From: Candidatus Aenigmatarchaeota archaeon
Lineage (GTDB): Archaea > Aenigmatarchaeota > Aenigmatarchaeia > GW2011-AR5
DNA length: 64,000 nucleotides
Assembly: GCA_016184005.1 (NCBI GenBank)
Contig: JACPDL010000003.1
Coordinates: 107,632 to 171,631 of the forward strand
Direction of reading: 5' to 3'
Under the pieces are notes generated by a model. It did no database searches. It worked only from the letters and a program-made list of their open reading frames with translations, and was not told the DNA's origin. This document shows, in pieces, positions 50,928 through 59,049 of this stretch. Numbering within the stretch: position 1 is the first letter of the stretch; each line of letters starts with the position of its first letter. Both the position numbers and the translations under genes were made by a program.

Positions 50928-52169
50928 ATGGAAAAAGAAAAGATAAGAAAGCAAATAGAAGCGCTTGTTAAAAGATATCTTGCAGATTCTAAAATACCTA
51001 AATTACCTGTCAGATACGGCGGGAGCGTTCACGATTCAGAAGAAGCCGTAGAAATGGTAAATGCCATTCTGGACGGCTGGTGGGTTCACGGCAAAAGAAC
51101 AGACCAGTTTGAAGCCGCTTTTTCAAAATACCTAGGCGTGAAACATTCTCTTTTCTGCAATTCAGGTTCTTCTGCTTTGATAATCGGAACAGACGCACTG
51201 AAACTGCCTAAAGGCTCTGAAGTCATATCGCCGGCTCTTACTTTTCCTACGACCATCAATCCTGCGATCAGGCAAGGCCTGAAAATCGTGCTTGTCGATT
51301 CCGATATAGGAACTTACAATGCCAATATCGGTCAGATTGAACAGGCAATAACAAAGAACACGAAAGCAATTATACTTCCGCATATACTTGGCAACACGAC
51401 AGACATGAAAAGGCTCATGCAGCTTGTAAAAGAGCATGATTTGCTATTGCTTGAAGATACGTGCGAAGCCATTGGCTCGCAGTTTAAAGGAAAAATGCTC
51501 GGAACATTTGGAAGCGTTTCAACCTTCTCTTTCTATCCGTCACATCACATTACAGCAGGTGGCGGCGGCATTGCATCAACAAATTCTGATGAGTTGCACA
51601 GAAACATGCTTTCACTCAAAAGCTGGGGAAGGCGCTACAGCGACAAGAAGCACATGCCTAATCAGCAGATAATAAGGAGCGATTATATTCAGCAGTATAC
51701 CTACGACACTTTGGGGTACAGCCTGTACGGAACTGAGATACAAGCAGCACTGGGACTTGTGCAGATGAGAAAAGTGAAGAAATTTGAAAAAATAAGAGAA
51801 AGGAATTTCGCTGCGCTCCTGAAGTTCTTCAAAGGCTACAGTGATCTTTTCATATTGCCAAGAGTCCTGAACGGCGTGAGGCCTGTCTGGTTTGCTTTCC
51901 CGCTGACAATTACAGATCCTACCAGGGTTAGCAGAGAACCTTTGATGGACTTTCTTTACAAAAAACAAATAGAATCCAGGTACATACTCGCAGGCAATAT
52001 ATCAAAACAGCCTGCTTATGCTGATGTAGAATTCAGCACAGCCGGAAGCCTCGAAGGCGCTGACAAAATGCATCAGGATGCATTCTTCATAGGTTTGTAT
52101 CAGGGCATGGATGCTGAAAAACTATCCTATCTGAAAGAATGTTTCGCGGATTTCCTAGGCAACGCTTAA
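50928..52169 (+). CDS. DegT-family sugar dehydratase-like enzyme (RfbH/ColD type, active-site His)
   Basis: The 413-residue PLP/PMP-fold protein has GGWWVHGKRTDQFE-like start, FCNSGSSALIIG, and LLLEDTCEAIGSQFKG. At the position of the PLP lysine it reads SFYPSHHITAGGGG, with His at about residue 206. His in place of Lys marks the 3-dehydratases RfbH/E1 and ColD rather than aminotransferases. TYDTLGYSLYGTEIQAALGLVQM matches RfbH-type proteins, yet the Cys cluster that holds the [2Fe-2S] centre there is absent. It probably makes a deoxysugar for the neighbouring glycan genes. ATG 50928 was chosen over a TTG nine codons earlier. Confidence 0.85.
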   Translation: MEKEKIRKQIEALVKRYLADSKIPKLPVRYGGSVHDSEEAVEMVNAILDGWWVHGKRTDQFEAAFSKYLGVKHSLFCNSGSSALIIGTDALKLPKGSEVISPALTFPTTINPAIRQGLKIVLVDSDIGTYNANIGQIEQAITKNTKAIILPHILGNTTDMKRLMQLVKEHDLLLLEDTCEAIGSQFKGKMLGTFGSVSTFSFYPSHHITAGGGGIASTNSDELHRNMLSLKSWGRRYSDKKHMPNQQIIRSDYIQQYTYDTLGYSLYGTEIQAALGLVQMRKVKKFEKIRERNFAALLKFFKGYSDLFILPRVLNGVRPVWFAFPLTITDPTRVSREPLMDFLYKKQIESRYILAGNISKQPAYADVEFSTAGSLEGADKMHQDAFFIGLYQGMDAEKLSYLKECFADFLGNA

Positions 52170-53312
52170 GTCTTTGTTTATTTCATAAGAAAAAGGCTTT
52201 CTCATAATTGTGTAATCCACATTGCTTCTGTTTTTCATGCAGGTTTCTTTTAGCTTGGCATAAAGTTTTTTGTCCCGAATAAGCGTTTCCAGCCCATTAG
52301 CTAAATCACCTGCATCAGGTGCAACAACCAGGCCAGCTTTCAGTTTCTTAATAAATTCTGCATGCTCGCCTGTGTCAGTCACAATCACAGGAACGCCGCA
52401 GGCAACGTACTCCGAAGGTTTTATCGAGAATGTTCGTCTCAGGACAGGGGTTTCCCTGAAAGGTGCTACAAGCACGTCGGCTGCCTTGCAGTAAGAGATG
52501 GCCGTGCTGTGGTCGATAAACCCAGAAATGTAAATATCCTTGTCGTTTTCAAATCTCTTTCTTAAAGTGTCTTCTTCCGGCCCGCCTCCAAGAAGCACCA
52601 GCCTGACTTTTGCCTTTTTTCCAGTTTTGCTGTTTCTTAGCATGATGAATGCATCGGCTAGCATGTCCACGCCCCGCCATTTGTCCAGAGAGCCGAAATA
52701 TGCAATAGTAAAGCCAGTGAACATCTTCTTTTTCCCTATCTTTTCGATTCTTCTTGTGTCTGCGCCATTGGGAGTCACATATATGTTTTGGTTGTATTTC
52801 GAATACTGGTTTTTCAAGTAGTTCGACACAGTAAATATTTTTGTTGCGCTTCTCATTGCAAGTTTTTCCAGGAAGCAGGAGATTTTCACGTAAATCCACA
52901 CGTGCGGCTTTTTGTTTTTCTTGTAGGTTTCCAGAAGAACATCCTGCGGGTCCAGGGATATTACATAGATCTTTTTTCTGAACAGTTTCAATACAGGCAT
53001 TATTGATGTTGTCAAAAATGTTGGCACCACAAAGATAACTGCATCGTAGAAAAGCATAAGCGGCAATAAAAGAAAGCATGAAAGAGTGTAAAGCACATGG
53101 TCAAGAGGCCCGACAGCCGCTACTTTTTTGCCACGAACGGCGAAAGGCAGATAGATTTTCTTTACATGGTCTTCTGGATAAGAACTGTACGATCTTATCG
53201 CCAGCAATTTCTTGTTTTCCCTCAGGAATAATGATGTTATCCTGTAATCCGGCAGCATCCCAAGCCATTCATTGACGTATGTCGTTTCCTGCAATGCAAA
53301 TATCTTTTTCAT
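52155..53312 (-). CDS. family 4 (GT-B) glycosyltransferase
   Basis: The 385-residue enzyme has a GT-B fold: FTGFTIAYFGSLDKWRGVDMLADAF, LVLLGGGPEEDTL, and the donor-site PFRETPVLRRTFSIKPSEYVACGVPVIVTDTGEH. The E-x7-E motif is partly kept (S/E in RRTFSIKPSE). N-terminal half has hydrophobic segments that may touch the membrane. Its 3' end overlaps that of the convergent DegT gene, and its start overlaps the stop of the next GT by 4 nt. Confidence 0.9.
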   Translation of the reverse strand: MKKIFALQETTYVNEWLGMLPDYRITSLFLRENKKLLAIRSYSSYPEDHVKKIYLPFAVRGKKVAAVGPLDHVLYTLSCFLLLPLMLFYDAVIFVVPTFLTTSIMPVLKLFRKKIYVISLDPQDVLLETYKKNKKPHVWIYVKISCFLEKLAMRSATKIFTVSNYLKNQYSKYNQNIYVTPNGADTRRIEKIGKKKMFTGFTIAYFGSLDKWRGVDMLADAFIMLRNSKTGKKAKVRLVLLGGGPEEDTLRKRFENDKDIYISGFIDHSTAISYCKAADVLVAPFRETPVLRRTFSIKPSEYVACGVPVIVTDTGEHAEFIKKLKAGLVVAPDAGDLANGLETLIRDKKLYAKLKETCMKNRSNVDYTIMRKPFSYEINKDLSVA

Positions 53313-54472
53313 TGATTTTCAATCTCCTGATAAAGATCTAGATAACCTTGTAAAACCTCATTTTTTTCAAACATTTCCTTTCTTTTTAACGATTTCTTCT
53401 TCATTGCCCCGCTCAATTTCCTGTCTGAAAGTACTCTCTCAATAGCTTCAACTATCGCTTTGACATCGCATCTAGGCACAAGAATGCCTGCATCCCCAAC
53501 AACTTCCCTGACGACGGGTATATCCGAGCTGATTACCGGCAAGCCTGCCGCCATTGCCTCTGCCAGCACGACACCGAATGTTTCGCGCATGGTCGGGAAG
53601 CAGAAGACATCCGCGGCCTTGTATATCTCATAAAGCTCCTGGTTGGATACAGATCCGGTAAAAGTTACTGAATCCTCTATACCGAGCTCTTTACAAAGTT
53701 CCAGCCATTTGTTTTTCTTTTCAGACTCAAAGCTTGACGGCCCCGCAAAGACAAAGTGCGTATCGGGGAACCTCTCAACGACTGCCGGCGCAGCCCGGAG
53801 CAGGTATTCCACGCCTTTGTTTGGTATAAGCTTGCCTACAAAAAGAACCATCCGCCCCTTTACGCCGTTTTTCTTTTTCCAGTCGTATTTTTTCGCGCGA
53901 AATTTCCCTGTATCGACAAAATTGTAAACAGTCCTGATATTTCCTTCCTTCAGGCCGGCTTTTTTCATAATTTTAGCCCTTGCAGCCCCAGTTCCTACAG
54001 TCACGACATCGGATTTTCTCACAACAAACTTCTCGATCTCCCTGATGAATGCGTTAAGGAAGTCTATGTTTTCCTCTGTCCATGCCGGATTGTGTGATGT
54101 ATAGACAAGTTTTGTGCTTTTTGACAGCGTATTTCTCAGAAAAACTATCGGCAAAGCAGTGAACACTGTATGCATATGTACTATCGTTTTCTCTTTCCCT
54201 GAAATCTTCTGTATTTTCCTGGCAGAAGAAAGACCGAAAAGAAGTTCAGTCAGGCGCAACAAGAACAGTCCTGGAAATCTCGGTACTGCAACCCCCATTG
54301 TTCTTATTCCATTTCTTACAAAACTTTCATTTCTATTGTCAAGTATTATCGATTGAACTTTTTTCTTGGACAAAAAACTGCAGATTTCATAGATTATCAT
54401 CTCGACAGCGCCGCCTTTTTGGGGCGGTATTTCCAGCACACCAGAACCTACATGCAGTACTGTGGATTTCAT
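53309..54472 (-). CDS. family 4 (GT-B) glycosyltransferase
   Basis: The 387-residue enzyme contains GSGVLEIPPQKGGAVEMIIYEI near the start (sugar acceptor side), RMVLFVGKLIPNKGVEYLLRAAP, and the donor site FCFPTMRETFGVVLAEAMAAGLPVISSDIP, with the E-x7-E pattern. A GT1/GT4 retaining transferase. It overlaps both neighbours by 4 nt, which indicates one operon of three glycosyltransferases. Confidence 0.93.
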   Translation of the reverse strand: MKSTVLHVGSGVLEIPPQKGGAVEMIIYEICSFLSKKKVQSIILDNRNESFVRNGIRTMGVAVPRFPGLFLLRLTELLFGLSSARKIQKISGKEKTIVHMHTVFTALPIVFLRNTLSKSTKLVYTSHNPAWTEENIDFLNAFIREIEKFVVRKSDVVTVGTGAARAKIMKKAGLKEGNIRTVYNFVDTGKFRAKKYDWKKKNGVKGRMVLFVGKLIPNKGVEYLLRAAPAVVERFPDTHFVFAGPSSFESEKKNKWLELCKELGIEDSVTFTGSVSNQELYEIYKAADVFCFPTMRETFGVVLAEAMAAGLPVISSDIPVVREVVGDAGILVPRCDVKAIVEAIERVLSDRKLSGAMKKKSLKRKEMFEKNEVLQGYLDLYQEIENQ

Positions 54473-55629
54473 TTCTTCACGTCCTCGTATATCCCCAGAT
54501 ACATTTCAGCGACTTTCTTCCATTCGTAATCCAGAACTTTTCTTTTATTGGCTTGTGAAATCTTTGTCCTCAGGGCTTTGCTTTCAAGCAGCTTAATTAC
54601 TGCTTCAGCAATTTCCAGGCTGCTCTTTGCCCCTGTAAGGATTCCATTGCTCCCGTCAATTATTTCCTTGTTGCCGGCAGAGTCTGTTGTGACTATAGGC
54701 AGGCCTGAAGCCATGGCTTCAAGGAACACTATTCCAAACCCTTCGTATAGCGTCGGGAAAACAAAAACGTCTGATGATTTGAATGCATCTATCTTTTTTT
54801 CTTCAGGCAGATATCCCAGAAAAACAACAGATTTTTCTAAACCCATTGATTTCGAGTAATTTTCTAACTCCTTGCTGCTTGAATAACCGATGAAAACCGC
54901 TTTTGCATCAGGAAATTCTTTCAATATACCTGGCATGGCATCAAGAAAATGCTTCCAGCCTTTTCTTTTAGTCGGCTGTCCAACAAAAAGCAGTATTTTT
55001 CCACCAATGCCTAGTTTTTTGAAATAATCAGATCTGCCTTTGCTGTATTTTTCCAGATCTACGCCATTCGGTACTACATTTATTTTTTTGCTGTCTATAC
55101 TTAATTTTGTTATTGCTGTTTTCTCCCATTCTGTCAGGGCTATTATTTTATCAGCTTGCAACGGCAAATGAACAAACCAGTTAGTTAACTTCCACGGCTT
55201 CAAAAACGGAAAACTTAGCTGCACTTTATTGTTTATTCTTCCAGATAATGGATCGTCTGTATTTTCTACAATGTAAGGATTGTGATATATGCCATGCATT
55301 GTGAATACTGATGGCACAGACTTCATTTTCTTTGCAAGCGCCGCGTAGCTTGATATCGGCGCCAGATAACCGAGATGATGCATGTGCAGGATGTCGAAAT
55401 CTTTTTTTAACATGCTGAAAAGCGAAGTGGGAAGAACAGGATTGAAGCGCCTAACGTTAATGCCCTCGATTGTTTCATTTTTTGATCCGTCATGCTTCTT
55501 CAGCGCGGAGGAGGAGGAAAAGACAGTCACGTTATGGCCTTTTTTGGCAAGAACCTTTGCAAGGCCGTACTCAGGCCAGCTTTCAATGCCCCTTATAATC
55601 CCGCCACTGGATGTCATCAAAATGTCCAT
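54469..55629 (-). CDS. family 4 (GT-B) glycosyltransferase
   Basis: The 386-residue enzyme begins MDILMTSSGGIIRGIESWPEYGLAKVLAKKGHNVTVFSS and has KILLFVGQPTKRKGWKHFLDAMP and FVFPTLYEGFGIVFLEAMASGLPIVTTDSAG, the GT4 donor motif. First gene of the overlapping three-GT unit, it has a 111-nt spacer to the GT2 gene upstream. Confidence 0.93.
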   Translation of the reverse strand: MDILMTSSGGIIRGIESWPEYGLAKVLAKKGHNVTVFSSSSALKKHDGSKNETIEGINVRRFNPVLPTSLFSMLKKDFDILHMHHLGYLAPISSYAALAKKMKSVPSVFTMHGIYHNPYIVENTDDPLSGRINNKVQLSFPFLKPWKLTNWFVHLPLQADKIIALTEWEKTAITKLSIDSKKINVVPNGVDLEKYSKGRSDYFKKLGIGGKILLFVGQPTKRKGWKHFLDAMPGILKEFPDAKAVFIGYSSSKELENYSKSMGLEKSVVFLGYLPEEKKIDAFKSSDVFVFPTLYEGFGIVFLEAMASGLPIVTTDSAGNKEIIDGSNGILTGAKSSLEIAEAVIKLLESKALRTKISQANKRKVLDYEWKKVAEMYLGIYEDVKK

Positions 55630-55740
55630 AGGACTAATTCAAAAAACAAGGCTTAAATGCTGACTTTGATCGGTGCCGCCCAGAAAGTTTTTGAAACCCG
55701 CTTTAATGCCTTTTGGGACAAACGCAGAAACCTTCTGCAA

Positions 55741-56619
55741 TCATTTTTTGACAAGAAACCTTAGTGCTGCCCCGAATCTTTTCGCAATGAAATTTACATC
55801 GTGAATGTCTTTATACGAGACGTATTTCGACGGATATCTTGTCCTGATGCAGAAAGGCAACCCGATGAAAGCGCTGAAGATGGCTCTGAAATAAGACGGC
55901 AGCGTATTGTTTCTCGATGCCTTGCTGTAAAAGACGAGCATCATGGTTAAAGAACCGAGAATTGCGTCTTTTATGCTGCCGTTTCTCCAGTAGTGCCATA
56001 TTGCATTCCTCGTCATGTAGAAAGTAGTGAAAGGCGTTATCCCCGTCGTATCTTTCTTGTGAGCAACCTTCATTCTGGGATAAAAAAGAATCCTGAAGCC
56101 CTTGTCAAGAAGACGTGCTGAAAGGTCTGCTTCATTGTTGTACCCGAAGAATTCCTCGCAGAATTTCATGTGCCTGCGGTACCTGTTCCTGTACGCGTAG
56201 CATGATCCGTGAAATTCCTTTACGTAGCCTTCCTTGAGAGCCAGTGATTTGATAAGGGGCTCCCTTACATCCCCGGCAATTATAATCGTGGAGTCGGGCT
56301 CTTTCTTGAACCGCTGCAGGACTGTCCGGATATAGCCCCTGCCGATCATGACATCCTGATCCAGAACAATTACGTAATCCACGTCGCCGGAGACCTTTGA
56401 GAAAGCAATATTATATCCGCCGGCATAGCCATAGTTCCTGTCAAGCTGGAAAAAGCGGACAAAAGGAAACTCCTTCATCATTTCCGCGGTGCCGTCGGCA
56501 GAGGCATTGTCGACGACGATGACTTCCGAAGGCTTTACACCCTGTCTCTTTACGCATTCGAGCATTTCCTTCAGGTCTTTCCGGGCATTCCAGCTAAGCG
56601 TTATAGTTGCGATTTTCAT
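55741..56619 (-). CDS. family 2 glycosyltransferase (rhamnosyltransferase-like)
   Basis: The 292-residue enzyme starts MKIATITLSWNARKDLKEMLECVKRQ, with VVDNASADGTAEMM and IVLDQDVMIGRG; the D-Q-D in place of DxD and the later FFGYNNEADLSARL are typical of WcaA/RfbN-like transferases. An earlier ATG at 56634 would overlap the upstream gene; I preferred 56619 on family match. Probably acts in surface-polysaccharide assembly with the methyltransferase next to it. Confidence 0.9.
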   Translation of the reverse strand: MKIATITLSWNARKDLKEMLECVKRQGVKPSEVIVVDNASADGTAEMMKEFPFVRFFQLDRNYGYAGGYNIAFSKVSGDVDYVIVLDQDVMIGRGYIRTVLQRFKKEPDSTIIIAGDVREPLIKSLALKEGYVKEFHGSCYAYRNRYRRHMKFCEEFFGYNNEADLSARLLDKGFRILFYPRMKVAHKKDTTGITPFTTFYMTRNAIWHYWRNGSIKDAILGSLTMMLVFYSKASRNNTLPSYFRAIFSAFIGLPFCIRTRYPSKYVSYKDIHDVNFIAKRFGAALRFLVKK

Positions 56620-56626
56620 TTTTTGA

Positions 56627-57343
56627 TCACACATACTGCTTGAAAAACAGCTTCTTTACGGCATTCCTGAAGGCAGGAATCCTTATCCAGAGAAGCTTCA
56701 ATGCCAGTTCCCGCGAAAGCAATGAAAATGCAGTGGACGCCTTTGAAGCTTCCGGATCCTTGACGGCAAAGGTTATGTCGTCAACGAAACCAATATTCGA
56801 GAATTTTCCTGATTTTATGAGTTCCTTCGAGACCTTCGTCGGCCCTTCCCGGAAAACAGTGTCATGCAGGGCTATCACGCCGCCGTTGACAAGGAACTTT
56901 TCCCATATAAGCACGTCCCTCCTGACATCCTCGTAGTTGTGTGAGCCGTCTATCCACAGAAACCTCACGGGCTTTTTCCATTTCTTTGCGGCATCTTCCG
57001 CTTTCGAGACAATAGGGACGACATGATCTTCCACGCCCGCGGCCCTGATGTTTTTCCTGAACTGTGCGTACGTATTCTCCTTCCTGCCTTCATACGAGCC
57101 TATGTGGGGGTCAATTGCATGGATCTTCTCGCGTTTTGCCGATTTGGATCCCTTTGCAAGCCATATTGTTGAGCGGCCTTTCCAGCTGCCAACTTCCACT
57201 ATCTCGCCCCTGCAGGGGCCGTTTCTTGCGTTCAGGAACAGAAAAGCGCCCTCATTGTCCGAAAGCCACCCTTCTGTCCTGCCTGCAATCTTCCCGGCTT
57301 CTGCAATCTCTCTCTTGGTTTGTTCGTCAACAAAGCTGCGCAT
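56627..57343 (-). CDS. class I SAM methyltransferase of the glycan locus
   Basis: The 238-residue enzyme shows GEIVEVGSWKGRSTIWLAKG (SAM motif I), HAIDPHIGSYEGR, and FLWIDGSHNYEDVRRDVLIWEKFLVNGGVIALHDTV, a pattern of Methyltransf_24-type sugar or lipid O-methyltransferases. The D-G-S-H-x-Y stretch holds the metal- and catalysis-related residues. It abuts the GT2 gene, so methylation of a surface sugar is likely. Confidence 0.85.
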   Translation of the reverse strand: MRSFVDEQTKREIAEAGKIAGRTEGWLSDNEGAFLFLNARNGPCRGEIVEVGSWKGRSTIWLAKGSKSAKREKIHAIDPHIGSYEGRKENTYAQFRKNIRAAGVEDHVVPIVSKAEDAAKKWKKPVRFLWIDGSHNYEDVRRDVLIWEKFLVNGGVIALHDTVFREGPTKVSKELIKSGKFSNIGFVDDITFAVKDPEASKASTAFSLLSRELALKLLWIRIPAFRNAVKKLFFKQYV

Positions 57344-57433
57344 GCATTCCTATTCCAGAAACAGCTTAAAGCCTTTTCTTTGAAACAAACGACGCACTAA
57401 AGCGCGTCTAGCCGCTCGAAAGAAAACCCAAGT

Positions 57434-57460
57434 CAACAAGCCATCTGTGATGGCTTGTTG
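57434..57460. terminator. strong hairpin in the spacer between PDCD5 and the methyltransferase gene
   Basis: CAACAAGCCATC and GATGGCTTGTTG form a 12-bp perfect stem with a 3-base loop. It lies in the 168-nt spacer downstream of PDCD5-type sequence and upstream (in minus-strand order, after the PDCD5 promoter side) of nothing else coding. It could stop read-through or be another decayed palindromic repeat. Confidence 0.4.
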
Positions 57461-57511
57461 GGACGGAAAAAGAAAAAGTAATCTAGAAACTGGAACAGGA
57501 TAGTTCTCAAC

Positions 57512-57835
57512 TTATTTCCTCTTTATCCTGAAATCCCTTGACGGGCTTATTTTCTTCAGTATCGAGACCATCTGCTCGTCCGTGATTTTTCCCTTTATCT
57601 GGCCTGACTGGTAAAGCTGGGCAAGGTACATCTCAAGCTGCATCGCCAGATCGGGCTTCACAAGCTTGAGGTTGTTGAGCCTTTCCCTTGCCTTCGCATC
57701 AAGGACATGAAGCTTTATCTGTTTCAGCGCCTCTTCCATTTGTTTCTCTTGCATCTGGCCTTGCAGCGATTCCTGCAACTGCTGCTGCAGTCTTTGCTGC
57801 ATTAGTTTTTTCTTGATTTCCTCTTCTTCATTCAT
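57512..57835 (-). CDS. PDCD5 family DNA-binding protein
   Basis: The 107-residue protein begins with a Glu/Lys/Gln-rich helix (EEEIKKKLMQQRLQQQLQESLQ) and continues with the triple-helix core VLDAKARERLNNLKLVKPDLAMQLEMYLAQLYQSGQIKGKITDEQMVSILKKI. This is the archaeal PDCD5/TFAR19 family. It is 4 nt downstream of the small gene at 57840, and with S19e it forms the common archaeal S19e/PDCD5 cluster. Confidence 0.93.
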   Translation of the reverse strand: MNEEEEIKKKLMQQRLQQQLQESLQGQMQEKQMEEALKQIKLHVLDAKARERLNNLKLVKPDLAMQLEMYLAQLYQSGQIKGKITDEQMVSILKKISPSRDFRIKRK

Positions 57836-57839
57836 AGAA

Positions 57840-58130
57840 TCAGCTTTTCCGGGCTTCCAGCGACCTGAGAACGCCCATGATTTTTCTGTTTAATCTCATA
57901 ATTCTCAAAAAGCGCAGCTTTTTGGAATCTCGGAGAAGCTTTGCTTCTCCCAAGAAATCATCCATAGCTGCATCCCCGAACGGATAGTTTTCTGCAGGAG
58001 TCTTTATTTCCCTGACCAACTGACCTCCAAGATAAATCCTGGCAAGAAGTTCCATAGGATCAGCAACATGCGACGGCACGTATGTTCTGATCACAGACCC
58101 GTTTTCCCTGCGAGTGCCATACAGTCTCAT
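57840..58130 (-). CDS. hypothetical protein with an in-frame palindromic peptide insert
   Basis: The 96-residue protein lies between S19e and PDCD5. Residues about 59-76 read LGEAKLLRDSKKLRFLRI, exactly encoded by a double-palindrome element and identical to a stretch in the RelE-type protein at 59050. Without it the protein would read through DDF to MRLNRKIMG. The rest is short and unassigned; its TPAENYPFGDAAMDDF part resembles the end of the 17323 protein. Whether the insert is tolerated or has inactivated the gene is not known. Confidence 0.65.
   Translation of the reverse strand: MRLYGTRRENGSVIRTYVPSHVADPMELLARIYLGGQLVREIKTPAENYPFGDAAMDDFLGEAKLLRDSKKLRFLRIMRLNRKIMGVLRSLEARKS
57901..57957. 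repeat. double-palindrome element inside the 57840 gene
   Basis: On the coding strand: TTGG, GAGAAGCAAAGCTTCTC, CGAGATTCC, AAAAAGCTGCGCTTTTT, GAGAATT. It differs from the copy at 59096 by about two bases, so the two are recent or constrained. It adds 18 codons in frame. Confidence 0.88.
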
Positions 58131-58166
58131 GGTATAAACACACAGATTAATATTTCTACTTCCAGA

Positions 58167-58580
58167 TCACTTTAACTGCTTTGCCACAGAATTCAGGAAC
58201 TTCTGCCCCTTTGGCGTGATGGCCCTGCCTCTCTTCGGCTTGTCAACTGTCTTTACAAGGCCTGAAGTCTCAAGATCTCTGAGTATTGTCCTGATTATTT
58301 TGCCCGCGCCTTTCTTGGATCGAGGAGGCTTGTGGCCCCTGCGCTGCCTGCCGCCATAGTAGCTGCGTAGGCGCGAGACACCAACAGGGCCGTCAAGAGA
58401 GACTTTCCTGAGGACGCTTGCCGCCCTCAGATACCACCAGTCTTTTTGCTCAGGAGGCCTTTCGCGCGAAATGCCGGTCTTGACATAAGTTGACCATTCC
58501 GGGCTTTTTATGACCTTTTTCAGCTCTTCAGCGGACTTCTCGACAAGCTTCTGCTGGTCTGTGTATCTTATTGAAACCAT
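58167..58580 (-). CDS. rps19e: ribosomal protein S19e
   Basis: The 137-residue protein has PPEQKDWWYLRAASVLRKVSLDGPVGVSRLRSYYGGRQRRGHKPPRSKKGAGKIIRTILRDLETSGLV, the S19e core with the WxxxRxA and YGGxxxRG signatures, and the end GRAITPKGQKFLNSVA. Archaeal/eukaryotic small-subunit protein. Downstream are the 57840 gene and PDCD5. Confidence 0.95.
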   Translation of the reverse strand: MVSIRYTDQQKLVEKSAEELKKVIKSPEWSTYVKTGISRERPPEQKDWWYLRAASVLRKVSLDGPVGVSRLRSYYGGRQRRGHKPPRSKKGAGKIIRTILRDLETSGLVKTVDKPKRGRAITPKGQKFLNSVAKQLK

Positions 58581-58659
58581 AATTTATCACTACAAATCAA
58601 TGCTCTTCTTCTATGAAAAAATATTAAAAGAAGAGAACAAACCTACGGTTTTTCTCTTT

Positions 58660-58974
58660 CTAATCTCTTTTCCCTTTGTACGGGTAATGCAGCGACGCAC
58701 CGCATGATTTGCATTCAACGACGAGAACGCCTTTTTTCAGCCTTCTTCGCGAGTCAAGAAGCATGTTATGGCAGTATCTGCAGTATTTCCTCTTGAGGTC
58801 GTGCGGAATTCTCACGTTGTACCGCATCCCTATCTTCCTTGCAAGCTGCACGTAGCGTTTTGCCCTGTCCTTGTTTTCTTTTGCAGCCTTTTCCGCTTCA
58901 TCAAACAGTATGGCGATGCGCTCTCTTGCAATCCTCAGCTGGTATTCCGGCTTCTGCCCGTGCTTTCGTTTCAT
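58660..58974 (-). CDS. rnp4: RNase P protein component 4 (Rpp21/Rpr2)
   Basis: The 104-residue zinc protein of RNase P has a helical N-terminus (YQLRIARERIAILFDEAEKAAKENKDRAKRYVQLARKIGMRYNVRIP) and a zinc ribbon with CRYCHNMLL and CKSCGASLHYPYKGK. It processes tRNA 5' ends. An AT-rich box matching that before prefoldin lies directly upstream. Confidence 0.92.
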   Translation of the reverse strand: MKRKHGQKPEYQLRIARERIAILFDEAEKAAKENKDRAKRYVQLARKIGMRYNVRIPHDLKRKYCRYCHNMLLDSRRRLKKGVLVVECKSCGASLHYPYKGKRD

Positions 58975-58980
58975 GCTATC

Positions 58981-59045
58981 ACAAATAATATTTTAATTAG
59001 GAGAGGAGGTTCATAAGGATGAGAACCTAGGTTCTCGGCTTGTTT
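58981..59045. repeat. spacer module upstream of the RNase P gene
   Basis: AATATTTTAATTAGG, GAGGAGGTTCATAAGGATG, palindrome GAGAACCTAGGTTCTC, then GGCTTG. It is the most compact copy and repeats the first 40-plus bases of the 46861 module. It lies between the RelE-type gene and the RNase P gene, both minus strand. Confidence 0.65.
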
Positions 59046-59049
59046 TTAA

